Shown here one piece after another: positions 41,186-51,608 of a DNA stretch of 51,608 nt (position 1 is its first letter; each line of letters starts with the position of its first letter). Made by a program: the position numbers and the translations under genes. The notes beneath the pieces are model-generated. The model was not told the origin of the DNA and did no database searches. It saw only the letters and a program-made list of their open reading frames with translations. Source of the stretch: Acidobacteriota bacterium (GTDB taxonomy: Bacteria > Acidobacteriota > Vicinamibacteria > Vicinamibacterales > UBA8438); contig JAPOVI010000063.1 in assembly GCA_026708265.1 (NCBI GenBank), positions 1 to 51,608 on the forward strand, given 5' to 3'.

Positions 41186-41596
41186 ATGCAGGTGGTTGCG
41201 GTGATCGGCGCGTCGCGTGACAGGCACAAGTTCGGCAACAAGGCGGTGCGCGCGTTCCGGCGGCGAGGCTACCGGGTGCTTCCCGTCAACGTCCGGCGCG
41301 GCGGCCTCGAAACGGCGGCGGAGCGCTGGATCGAGGGGCTGCCGGCGTACTCGTCCGTGCTCGACGCCCCTGGACCGATCGACCTGGCCACCCTGTACGT
41401 GCCGCCCGAGACGGGTGAGACGCTGGTCGACGAGATCGCGTCGAAGGGAATCCCCGAGCTCTGGGTGAACCCCGGCGCCGAGAGCCGGCGACTGGTCGAG
41501 CGGGCCCGCGCGCTCGGCATTCGGACGACCCTGCATTGCAGCATCGTGGCCATCGGGGAGTCGCCCGCCGACTACGACGACCGCCCCGATCCGTAG
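41186..41596 (+). CDS. CoA-binding (YccU-type) protein
   Basis: A 136-residue Rossmann-like protein of the CoA_binding_2 family. VVAVIGASRDRHKFGNKAVR is the nucleotide-binding opening; YRVLPVNVR, LATLYVPPETGETLVDEIA and ELWVNPGAESRRLVERA follow. It probably binds CoA or acyl-CoA; physiological role unknown. ATG 41186 is set by the -10 box and by the strand starting right after it; no Shine-Dalgarno is seen. The final strand ends HCSIVAIGESPADYDDR. A hairpin overlaps its stop codon. Confidence 0.85.
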   Translation: MQVVAVIGASRDRHKFGNKAVRAFRRRGYRVLPVNVRRGGLETAAERWIEGLPAYSSVLDAPGPIDLATLYVPPETGETLVDEIASKGIPELWVNPGAESRRLVERARALGIRTTLHCSIVAIGESPADYDDRPDP

Positions 41597-41621
41597 CCGG
41601 CCGGCCGCGCGGACGCCGGCT
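41595..41621 (+). terminator. Hairpin of the GAGCCGG repeat family after the CoA-binding gene
   Basis: AGCCGGC (41595-41601) and GCCGGCT (41615-41621) pair around 13 bases and are followed by CCACC. It overlaps the stop codon TAG. The core and the 3' flank resemble the hairpins at 20832 and 25334. Confidence 0.45.
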
Positions 41622-41638
41622 CCACCGCCCCGGGCGGG

Positions 41639-41667
41639 TTGACACGTCCGAGCAGGATGCCTATGCT
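41639..41667 (+). promoter_or_regulatory. rho promoter (near-consensus sigma-70)
   Basis: TTGACA (41639-41644), a 17-base spacer and TATGCT (41662-41667): the best promoter in the window. Transcription should begin near 41674, leaving about 170 bases before rho. Confidence 0.75.
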
Positions 41668-41673
41668 CAATTG

Positions 41674-41845
41674 CCAGACGCCGTCGACGGAATCCTCCAG
41701 CCTTGCACCGCGGCTCAGTCACGCGTTCACGTTGACTATCGCATCTCGCGGCTGACGGCCGAGCGGGGCTCGGCTGCTGCTCTCCCTGACGATCCTGGCC
41801 GCACGGCCCCAAACACCAACCCGTAGTCGAAAGATCGGTCAGCCC
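41674..41845 (+). promoter_or_regulatory. Long 5' leader of rho
   Basis: About 170 untranslated bases. GCCGAG-CGGGG-CTCGGC (41758-41774) forms a perfect hairpin, followed by a C/U-rich stretch (TGCTGCTCTCCC) that could be a Rho-loading site. In several bacteria rho is autoregulated by termination in its leader; the same is likely here but not shown. No conserved riboswitch is recognised. The start codon lacks a clear Shine-Dalgarno. Confidence 0.45.
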
Positions 41846-43216
<1,371 letters not shown>

Positions 43217-43219
43217 ACG

Positions 43220-43423
43220 GTGAGCGTGACGATTCGGATACGGGACAACGGGCCGTACGTCGTCGACGGAGACGACGTGCAGGTGGTGGACGCGGACGGC
43301 AACGCGTTTCCCATCGAGCGTCGCCCCTTCGCGCTCTGCCGCTGCGGCCACTCTGCGTCCAAGCCGTTCTGCGACGGCTCCCACAACCGGGAAGGCTTCT
43401 CCGCCGCCGACCGCGCGTCCTGA
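43220..43423 (+). CDS. CDGSH iron-sulfur domain protein
   Basis: A 67-residue protein with one CDGSH motif: C40 and C42 in LCRCGHSASKPFCDGSH, then C51 and H55, the three-Cys one-His ligand set of a redox-active 2Fe-2S cluster. The N-terminal half, IRIRDNGPYVVDGDDVQVVDADG in outline, is the usual strand-rich cap. It probably works in electron transfer or iron handling. The start is GTG, three bases after the rho stop, so it is read from the rho transcript. A repeat cluster follows directly. Confidence 0.9.
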   Translation: MSVTIRIRDNGPYVVDGDDVQVVDADGNAFPIERRPFALCRCGHSASKPFCDGSHNREGFSAADRAS

Positions 43424-43426
43424 CGT

Positions 43427-43478
43427 CGCGCGCCCTGGCGGGCGCGTCGGGAGTTTCGCTGGCGCGAAACTCCTGCGC
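43427..43478. repeat. Hairpin repeat, family 1, copy A
   Basis: Two perfect hairpins in a row, each with a TGGC loop: CGCGCCC/GGGCGCG (43429-43446) and GGAGTTTCGC/GCGAAACTCC (43450-43473). It begins four bases after the CDGSH stop and may end the rho-CDGSH transcript. This is the most symmetrical copy. Confidence 0.85.
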
Positions 43479-43501
43479 TACGGAGGCTGCCCAGGCCCCA
43501 T

Positions 43502-43554
43502 CGCGCGCCCTGACGGGCGCGTCGGAGGGTTTCGCTGGCGCGAAGCTCCGGCGC
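43502..43554. repeat. Hairpin repeat, family 1, copy B
   Basis: It has the same layout as copy A with a TGAC first loop and two extra bases in the second stem (GGAGGGTTTCGC/GCGAAGCTCC). It is in the same orientation, 75 bases after copy A. Confidence 0.8.
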
Positions 43555-43585
43555 TCCCGCCGCGACCGGCCGGGCTCCGCGGCCA

Positions 43586-46249
<2,664 letters not shown>

Positions 46250-46255
46250 GGGACC

Positions 46256-47299
46256 TCACGTCGCCGAAGGCGCCGCCGGCCGAGGCGGGGCGTGCCGGCC
46301 GCCCCTCTCGTCCCCGGACAGCGCCGCCAGGGCCTCGAAGTGTCGCTGCGCCTCCGCGCTCAGTCGGCGCGGGATCTCGACATGCGCTGTCGCATACAGG
46401 TCCCCGCGGCCTCCGTCCGCCCGCGGGGACGGCATGCCGCGCCCCCGGATTCGAAACGTCTGCCCCTGCTGCGTCCCGGGCGGCACCTTGAGACGCACCG
46501 TTCCGCCGTCGACGGCGGAGACGTCCACCTCTCCGCCCAGCACGGCCGTCGTCAGGGGCATGCCGCACCGCACCGTCAGGTCTCGTCCACGGCGCGCGAA
46601 GACGGGATGCGGGGCGATGCGCACGCGCAGCAGGAGATCGCCCGCCCCGGCCGGGCCGGGTGCCCCTCGGCCCGCGACGCGGACCCGGGAGCCGTCCGCC
46701 ACCCCCGCCGGAATCCTGACCTCCACGGCCTTCGGACGCTCACCGGTCCCCGCCGCGAGCCGCCTCGTCACCCCGGCGAACGCCTCTTCCAGGGTCAGCT
46801 CGAGCGGGAGCTCCACGGTCGGCCCGCGTCCGGCCGGGGTGCGCTTCGAGCCGGCGCCGGGCGCACCCGCCGGCGGCGCGCCGGCGAAGAACGTCCGGAA
46901 GAACTCGGAGAACGCGGGCGCCCCGAACGGATCTCCGTCCCCCTCGGTGTCCAGCGGATGCCGCGTCCCACTCCGGAACGGGGCCGAACCCGCGGCACCC
47001 GGCACGCGCCAGCCGCCCGCGAAGGGACTCCGCCCCGCGAACGGGTCCCGTCCCGCGGCCGCGGCCTGCTCGTACTGCTTCCAGTTCGCGCCGAGCGCGT
47101 CGTACTTCCGGCGGGTCTGGGGGTCGCGCAGAACCTCGTAGGCCTCGTTGATCGCCCGGAAGCGGCGTTCGGCGGAAGGATCGCCCGGATTGACATCGGG
47201 GTGGTGCTTGCGGGCGAGCCCGCGGAACGCGGTCTTCACCTCGTCCGGCGACGCGCCCCTGCGGATGCCGAGCGTCTCGTAGTAGTCCTGAAACTGCAT
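46256..47299 (-). CDS. DnaJ/CbpA-type co-chaperone
   Basis: A 347-residue Hsp40 without the zinc-finger domain, i.e. CbpA-like. The J-domain (1-70) has HPD in LARKHHPDVNPGD and FRAINEAYEVLRDP; a Gly/Phe/Pro-rich linker follows (about 75-160), then the two C-terminal substrate domains (VELPLELTLEEAFAGVTRR, VEVRIPAGVADGSRVR, GDLLLRVRIAPHPVF, GMPLTTAVLGGEVDV). It stimulates DnaK; dnaK itself is not in the window. ATG 47299 begins MQFQDYYETLG; the longer frame adds an unlikely 31-residue leader. First gene of the operon with clpB. Confidence 0.92.
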   Translation of the reverse strand: MQFQDYYETLGIRRGASPDEVKTAFRGLARKHHPDVNPGDPSAERRFRAINEAYEVLRDPQTRRKYDALGANWKQYEQAAAAGRDPFAGRSPFAGGWRVPGAAGSAPFRSGTRHPLDTEGDGDPFGAPAFSEFFRTFFAGAPPAGAPGAGSKRTPAGRGPTVELPLELTLEEAFAGVTRRLAAGTGERPKAVEVRIPAGVADGSRVRVAGRGAPGPAGAGDLLLRVRIAPHPVFARRGRDLTVRCGMPLTTAVLGGEVDVSAVDGGTVRLKVPPGTQQGQTFRIRGRGMPSPRADGGRGDLYATAHVEIPRRLSAEAQRHFEALAALSGDERGGRHAPPRPAAPSAT

Positions 47300-47410
47300 C
47301 GGAGCAGCGTCCTCACGACGGACCGGGGAGACCGTGCGAGCGCCCGAGTCGCTCTGCAGGCCGTCGAAGCCCCGCGCTTCCCCGTCCGCCACAACCTGCG
47401 CTTTCTGCAG

Positions 47411-47438
47411 TCTATATATCTGCTTTGTGCATTGTCAA
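47411..47438 (-). promoter_or_regulatory. Promoter of the dnaJ-clpB operon
   Basis: On the minus strand TTGACA (47438-47433), a 16-base spacer and TATAGA (47416-47411), inside a short AT-rich island. The leader is about 105 bases. I see neither a CIRCE element nor an HspR-type inverted repeat. Confidence 0.6.
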
Positions 47439-47470
47439 TTCGTGAGAGAGCCCCGGCGCGGCGACCGTTC

Positions 47471-47476
47471 TATACT
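47471..47476 (+). promoter_or_regulatory. TATACT -10 box of the NSS symporter gene, leaderless spacing
   Basis: TATACT ends five bases before ATG 47482 with no Shine-Dalgarno between. It is back-to-back with the chaperone operon promoter. Confidence 0.55.
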
Positions 47477-47481
47477 CCGGC

Positions 47482-48960
47482 ATGAGCGTCAGGCCCACCG
47501 CGTCGGATCTGTTCACCTCCCGATGGGGCGTCATCCTGGCCGGCATCGGCATGGCCGTGGGGACCGGCAACCTCTGGCGCTTCCCACGCGTCGCAGCGGA
47601 GAACGGCGGCGGCTCCTTCCTCATCCCCTGGCTGCTCGCGCTGTTCCTCTGGTCCATCCCGCTGCTGATTGCCGAGTTCGGCTTCGGGCGCGGCGCGCGC
47701 CGCGGGCCGATCGGGGCGTTCAGCGCCTTGATCGGCCGGCGCACGGCGTGGATGGGCGGCTTCGTCGTCGTGACGACCGTGATGATCATGTTCTACTACT
47801 CGGTCGTCACGGGATGGGCGCTCAAGTACGTGCTCGCCTCGCTCACCGGGGACCTCGCCGGCGTCGACACCGCCGCGTACTGGGAGCAATACAGCGCGTC
47901 CGTCTGGCAGCCGGTGTTCTTCCACGCGGTCGCCATCACGATCACCGGCGCCGTCGTTGCGGCGGGCGTGACGCGCGGCATCGAGCGCGCGAACCGGATC
48001 ATCATGCCGGCGCTCTTCCTCCTCCTCCTGCTGGCGGTCGCGCGCTCCGTCACCCTGCCCGGCGCGGGACGCGGTCTGGCCTATCTGTTCGTCCCCGACC
48101 TCGCCCTGCTCGCCAACTATCGGACCTGGCTCGAGGCGCTGACGCAGTCCGCGTGGTCGACCGGGGCCGGCTGGGGCCTCGCCTTCTGCTACGCGATCTA
48201 CGTGCGCGACGGCGAGGACGTCGTCACCAACGCCGCCTCGATCGGCATCGGCAACAACGTCGCGTCCCTGCTGGCGGGCATGGCCATCCTGCCGGCCGCC
48301 TTCGCCCTTCTTCCGGTGGCCGACGCCCGGGATGCGCTCGCCGCGGGCAACCTCGGGCTGACCTTCATCTGGATTCCCGAGGTGTTCGCCCGCATGCCGG
48401 CCGGGACCGTCTTCCTGCCGCTCTTCTTCCTGGCCCTGTCCTGCGCCGCCGTGTCGTCCCTGATCGCGATGGTGGAGCTGGCCGCGCGCGCGCTGATGGA
48501 CGCCGGGGTGACGCGGGCCCGCGCCGTGCGGCTCGTCATCTCGGTGGGCGTGGTGATGGGGCTGCCCTCGGCGGTCAGCCTGCAGGTCTTCGAGAACCAG
48601 GACTGGGTCTGGGGCCTGGCCCTGATGATCAGCGGCCTGTTCATCGCAGTGGCGGCGATCCGCTACGACGTCGACCGGTTCCGGGCCGACATGGTCGACA
48701 CGCCGGCAGGCCGATCCCGCGGTCGCCCCCTGTGGGCCTGGGTGCTCAAGTACCTGGTGCCGGTCGAGTTCGCGGTGATGTTCGGCTGGTGGATCTTCCA
48801 GGCGGCGACGGTGATCGATCCCGAGGGCTGGTGGAACCCGATTCGGATGTACAGCGTCGGCACGTGCGTGGCGCAGTGGGTCATCGCCCTGGGGTTGCTC
48901 GGCGTCTTCAACCGCCGTCTTGCGGCCCGCAGCCTGCAGCCTCATGCTACGCTTGCGTGA
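47482..48960 (+). CDS. Sodium-dependent amino-acid/neurotransmitter-type symporter (NSS, SLC6 family)
   Basis: A 492-residue inner-membrane symporter with about 11 or 12 helices in the LeuT fold. Helix 1 carries GIGMAVGTGNLWRFPRVAAENGGG, with the unwound Na+/substrate segment GNLWRFP; FYYSVVTGWALKY (helix 3) and AFCYAIYVRDGEDVVTNAASIGIGNN (helices 6-7 region) follow. It probably imports an amino acid with sodium. The start follows a TATACT box by five bases. The soluble tail is short. Substrate not predictable; no catabolic gene is adjacent. Confidence 0.92.
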   Translation: MSVRPTASDLFTSRWGVILAGIGMAVGTGNLWRFPRVAAENGGGSFLIPWLLALFLWSIPLLIAEFGFGRGARRGPIGAFSALIGRRTAWMGGFVVVTTVMIMFYYSVVTGWALKYVLASLTGDLAGVDTAAYWEQYSASVWQPVFFHAVAITITGAVVAAGVTRGIERANRIIMPALFLLLLLAVARSVTLPGAGRGLAYLFVPDLALLANYRTWLEALTQSAWSTGAGWGLAFCYAIYVRDGEDVVTNAASIGIGNNVASLLAGMAILPAAFALLPVADARDALAAGNLGLTFIWIPEVFARMPAGTVFLPLFFLALSCAAVSSLIAMVELAARALMDAGVTRARAVRLVISVGVVMGLPSAVSLQVFENQDWVWGLALMISGLFIAVAAIRYDVDRFRADMVDTPAGRSRGRPLWAWVLKYLVPVEFAVMFGWWIFQAATVIDPEGWWNPIRMYSVGTCVAQWVIALGLLGVFNRRLAARSLQPHATLA

Positions 48961-49026
48961 CGACGCGCGCGGCATGCGGCCGCGCCCGGACGGTGCGACC
49001 TCGCGTGCCGTGAAAGGAGCGGAGGC

Positions 49027-49458
49027 GTGTATCCAGAGTTTTTCATCGCCCCCATGCGGGAGGAGCTGACGCGGCTCGGCGTCAGGGAATTGCGGACGGC
49101 GGCGGACGTCGACGAAGCCGTGGCCAAGACGCCGGGAACGTTGATGGTCGTGGTCAACTCGGTCTGCGGCTGTGCGGCCGGAAAGGCGCGGCCCGGCGTC
49201 GCTCTGGCGCTCCAGCACGACGCCCGCCCCGACGTGGTCGCCACGGTGTTCGCCGGAGCCGACATCGAGGCGACGGCTCGCGCGCGCAGCTACTTCACGG
49301 GCTATCCGCCCTCCTCGCCCTCGATCGCCCTGATGCGTGACGGCAAGCTCATCTACATGATGGAGCGCCACCAGATCGAGAACCAGGAGGCCGGCTCGAT
49401 CGCCCGCGAGCTGACGACCGCCTTCGACCGCCACTGCGCCGCCAGTCCGGTAGCCTGA
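49027..49458 (+). CDS. Bacilliredoxin (BrxA/BrxB, YphP family)
   Basis: A 143-residue thioredoxin-fold protein with the CGC motif, C47 and C49 in VVNSVCGCAAGKARPG, typical of bacilliredoxins. In Bacillus these remove bacillithiol from oxidised proteins; whether this organism makes bacillithiol is not shown in the window. MYPEFFIAPMREELTRLG is the family's usual start, and GTG 49027 follows GGAG. FTGYPPSSPSIALMRDGKLIYMMERHQIE in outline is the conserved C-terminal part. It lies between the symporter and convergent hemH. Confidence 0.9.
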   Translation: MYPEFFIAPMREELTRLGVRELRTAADVDEAVAKTPGTLMVVVNSVCGCAAGKARPGVALALQHDARPDVVATVFAGADIEATARARSYFTGYPPSSPSIALMRDGKLIYMMERHQIENQEAGSIARELTTAFDRHCAASPVA

Positions 49459-49628
49459 CCAGCACGGCCGCCGCCTCCGCCACGCCCAACCTGCGCGTCC
49501 CCGGAAGGCCGGCGGCCGTTCGCCATCCGAGGCGAGGGGAAGCGTCTGCACCGCAGCACGGCGAGGATTTCTGCGGGTGCGCCCCGGCACCGGGCGGAGC
49601 CGCAGGCGGCGACCGGCGGGCGAGGCGC

Positions 49629-50651
49629 TCAACGCGCGGGAGGAGGTCCCTCGATGCGCGCGGGCAGCACGTCCGGCACGATCGGCAGCGGTCGCCCGCC
49701 GCCGACGCGCGCGCAGGCAGCCCGCACCACGTCCGCCAGGGCGTCGAGGAAGGCCGGATGGTCGTTGATCGCCGAGGCCCTGCGCATCGGCAGGCCGACG
49801 GCGCGGCACGCCGCGGCGGCCTCCGTATCCAGGTCGTACAGCACTTCGATGTGGTCGGCGACGAACCCCAGGGGGGCGAGCACCGCCGCCTCCAGCCCAC
49901 CCTCCCGCGCCGCCCGCAGGTAGTCGCAGACGTCCGGCTCGAGCCAGGGGTCCGTGGGCCGCCCGCTCCGGCTCTGGTATACGAGCTGCCAGTCCGAGGC
50001 ATCGACCGCCGCCGCCACGAGCCCGGCGCTCTCCTCGAGCTCGGCCACGTACCGTGCGCAGCCGGCCATGGGCCGGGGGATGCTGTGCGCCGTGAACACG
50101 ATGCGGGCGTCTCCGCGAAGCGCGCCCGGCAGCATCCGGCGCGCGTCCTCGATCCGCGCCGCGTGCGCGGCGACGAAGCCCGGATGCGCATGCCAGCCGG
50201 GTGCATAGAGCACTTCGACGTCCGGGTGACCTCGCTCCCGGAGCGTCCGCCGCGCGTCGGCGACGTTCTGCCGGTACTGCCCGCAACTGGAGTAGCTGTG
50301 GTGCGCGGCGAGGATGATGGCCAGCGCGCGCCCGATGCCGGATTCGGCCATCTCCGAGAGCACGTCGTCGAGGAAGGGATGCCAGTTGCGCATGCCCAGG
50401 AAGACCGGCAGGTCGGGACCGCCCCCGGACAGGCGCTCGCGGAGGCCGTCGGCCTGCCGCCGGCTGATCTCCGTGAGGGGCGACCGGCCATCGAACAGCT
50501 CGTAGTGCCGCGCCACGGCCTCGATGCGTTCCGCCGGGACGCGGCGGCCGCGCAGAACGTTGCGCAGGAACGGGCGGATGTCCGCTCGCCGCTGCGGGCC
50601 GCCGAAGCCGATCAGCAACACGGCGTCGAACGGGGCGGAGGGGCTCGTCAC
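49629..50651 (-). CDS. hemH: Ferrochelatase
   Basis: A 340-residue ferrochelatase, which inserts iron into a porphyrin in the last steps of heme synthesis. AVLLIGFGGPQ opens it, catalytic H189 is in VFTAHSIP, and E269 in GFVADHIEVLYDLD is the second iron ligand. YQSRSGRPTDPWLEPDV is the typical substrate-cleft segment. Length is normal, and no iron-sulfur C-terminal cysteines are seen. GTG 50651 begins VTSPSAPFDAVLL. It is divergent from the hydroxypyruvate isomerase-like gene; their short intergenic region holds TACGAT on the plus strand as a possible -10. Confidence 0.94.
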   Translation of the reverse strand: MTSPSAPFDAVLLIGFGGPQRRADIRPFLRNVLRGRRVPAERIEAVARHYELFDGRSPLTEISRRQADGLRERLSGGGPDLPVFLGMRNWHPFLDDVLSEMAESGIGRALAIILAAHHSYSSCGQYRQNVADARRTLRERGHPDVEVLYAPGWHAHPGFVAAHAARIEDARRMLPGALRGDARIVFTAHSIPRPMAGCARYVAELEESAGLVAAAVDASDWQLVYQSRSGRPTDPWLEPDVCDYLRAAREGGLEAAVLAPLGFVADHIEVLYDLDTEAAAACRAVGLPMRRASAINDHPAFLDALADVVRAACARVGGGRPLPIVPDVLPARIEGPPPAR

Positions 50652-50698
50652 GAGTCACGATGATACGATCCAGCCGCCGCACGGAGGCGGTCAGGACC

Positions 50699-51469
50699 AT
50701 GCCGAGGCTCGCCGCGAGCGTGACGATGATGTTCAACGAGTGGCCGCTGCTCGAGCGCTTCGAGCAGGCGGCCCGCGCGGGCTTCGGGGGCGTCGAGATA
50801 CAGGATCCCTACGGCGAGTCGAAGGAGAGCGTCGCCGAGTCGGTGCGCGTGCACGGACTCGCGCCGGCGCTGATGAACGTGTCCCCGGCGGCGGCGGCCG
50901 TGCCGGGCCGCGAGGCGGAGTTTCGCGCCGGCCTGGCGCGGGCGCTCGAGTACGCCGACGCGACCGGTTGCCGCCAGCTCCACTGCCTGGCCGGCGTGAG
51001 CGACGGCGAGCAGGCCGAGGACGCGTTCGTCGCCAACCTCAAGTGGGCGGCGGCCGAGGCGCCGGCGGGGATGCGCCTGCTCATCGAGCCGCTCAACACG
51101 CGGGACAACCCGGGCTACTTCCTGCACGGGTCCGCACAGGCGCGCCGCATCCTCGATCGCGTGGGGGCGGCCAACGTCTTCCTGCAGTACGACTTCTACC
51201 ACATGCAGATCATGGAGGGCGCGCTCGCGGCGACGGTCCGCGCCCACATCGACGTCATTGCCCACGTCCAGGTCGGCGGCGTGCCGGGCCGGCACGAGCC
51301 CGACCAGGGACAGGAAGTCAACTACCCCTATCTGCTCGATCTCCTGGACGATCTCGGCTTCGGGGGCTGGGTGGGCTGCGAGTACCGGCCGGCCGCCGGC
51401 ACCCTCGCCGGGCTCGGTTGGGCCCGGCCCTACGGCATCCGCCCACCCGCAGGCGACGATCCGGCGTGA
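50699..51469 (+). CDS. hyi: Hydroxypyruvate isomerase-like TIM-barrel protein
   Basis: A 256-residue TIM-barrel enzyme of the Hyi/xylose isomerase-like superfamily. RLAASVTMMFNEWPLLERFEQAARAGFGGVEIQ in outline is the family start; the metal-site candidates are E in LLIEPLNTRDNPGYFL, D and H in LQYDFYHMQ, H in HVQVGGVPGRHEPDQG and E in GWVGCEYRP. It should interconvert hydroxypyruvate and tartronate semialdehyde, or a related sugar acid. ATG 50699 fits the family start and has GGAGG eleven bases upstream; ATG 50660 adds 13 basic residues and is less likely. Exact substrate unproven. Confidence 0.85.
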   Translation: MPRLAASVTMMFNEWPLLERFEQAARAGFGGVEIQDPYGESKESVAESVRVHGLAPALMNVSPAAAAVPGREAEFRAGLARALEYADATGCRQLHCLAGVSDGEQAEDAFVANLKWAAAEAPAGMRLLIEPLNTRDNPGYFLHGSAQARRILDRVGAANVFLQYDFYHMQIMEGALAATVRAHIDVIAHVQVGGVPGRHEPDQGQEVNYPYLLDLLDDLGFGGWVGCEYRPAAGTLAGLGWARPYGIRPPAGDDPA

Positions 51470-51481
51470 CGCGCTGCCGGC

Positions 51482-51498
51482 AGCAGGCGCGGCCTGCT
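51482..51498 (+). terminator. Hairpin after the hydroxypyruvate isomerase-like gene
   Basis: AGCAGGC-GCG-GCCTGCT (51482-51498) is a perfect seven-pair stem starting 13 bases after the stop. Just after it GTTGCGCC (51501-51508) can pair either with GGCGCA (51515-51520) or with GGCGCAAC (51528-51535). Confidence 0.5.
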
Positions 51499-51541
51499 CC
51501 GTTGCGCCGTTCTCGGCGCAGACTCCTGGCGCAACGTACGC

Positions 51542-51547
51542 TACAAT
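51542..51547 (+). promoter_or_regulatory. TACAAT -10 box of the tRNA-Pro gene
   Basis: TACAAT ends eight bases before the tRNA. The expected -35 position holds only CAGACT, a weak match. Confidence 0.45.
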
Positions 51548-51555
51548 GCGATGGT

Positions 51556-51608
51556 CGGGGCGTGGCTCAGCCTGGTAGAGCACTCGGTTCGGGACCGAGG
51601 GGTCGGAG
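51556..51608 (+). tRNA. tRNA-Pro (anticodon CGG), 3' end beyond the window
   Basis: Acceptor 5' strand CGGGGCG, TG, D-arm GCTC-AGCCTGGTA-GAGC, then anticodon arm CTCGG-TTCGGGA-CCGAG with anticodon CGG, variable loop GGGTC and the start of the T-arm (GGAG). It matches bacterial tRNA-Pro(CGG) closely. The window ends in the T-arm, so about 24 bases are missing. Confidence 0.93.

Noticed and set aside
41658-41756. A 32-codon upstream ORF before rho
   Set aside because: Its start overlaps the -10 region of the rho promoter, so it would not be in the transcript.
47300-47481. CIRCE or HspR operator before the chaperone operon
   Set aside because: I looked for TTAGCACTC-type and CTTGAGT-type inverted repeats and found neither.

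Overview
The window is a high-GC bacterial chromosome segment, densely packed with genes on both strands and with no gene-free stretch longer than about 250 bases. Secreted DUF5916, DUF6351 and 'DPDLQGIW'-type proteins, a Tat-exported sugar isomerase/DUF1080 fusion, a PQQ-type propeller enzyme and an M28 peptidase, next to ordinary Gram-negative housekeeping genes, suggest an Acidobacteriota-like organism, possibly of the Vicinamibacteria. That is inference from gene content; no 16S or ribosomal gene is present. The first ~114 bases are AT-rich and unlike everything else, and the window stops inside a tRNA-Pro gene, so both ends look like contig ends.

Layout. 1-2030: 5' part of an acyl-CoA synthetase, divergent from the dipeptidase pepD. 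2194-3564: a decayed small-gene islet holding a coupled membrane protein/SinR-family pair with an in-frame stop, and a RES/Xre toxin-antitoxin pair whose toxin is frameshifted. 3654-7416: a secreted protein, then a three-gene nitrate/sulfonate/taurine-type ABC importer. 7476-14007: secreted M28 peptidase, double-lipocalin lipoprotein, NIPSNAP protein, DUF6351 hydrolase and an RsbW/STAS switch. 14017-20822: LOG protein, nucleoside-type MFS transporter, isomerase/DUF1080 fusion, NADP oxidoreductase and PQQ-type enzyme. 20934-22882: hflK-hflC. 22977-25323: accessory islet with an MNT/HEPN pair, an AAA-ATPase-like gene lacking its C-terminal half, an unknown 68-residue ORF and a TumE-like pair with a shortened toxin. 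25373-30649: DUF5916 outer-membrane protein, HupE/UreJ-like protein and NHL propeller. 30760-37226: metallopeptidase, nth, DUF3467, lexA, a lipid-binding-like protein, rsmD, coaD, an aminotransferase and glcD. 37308-41596: two bPH2 proteins, a family 39 glycosyltransferase and a CoA-binding protein. 41846-47299: rho, a CDGSH protein, a repeat cluster, and the dnaJ-clpB chaperone operon. 47482-51608: NSS symporter, bacilliredoxin, ferrochelatase, hydroxypyruvate isomerase-like protein and tRNA-Pro.

Cross-cutting signals. Several genes without a Shine-Dalgarno sequence have a TANNNT box 5-7 bases before the start codon, the spacing expected for leaderless transcripts. Two families of short hairpin repeats lie between genes; a copy of one forms the 3' end of clpB, and a copy of the other abuts the shortened TumE-like gene. 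I see no complete, convincing new defence system. The most unusual content is the two decaying toxin-antitoxin islets, the repeat-derived ClpB tail, a perfect 23-bp inverted repeat inside a signal-peptide region, and a tandem operator before an oxidoreductase gene.
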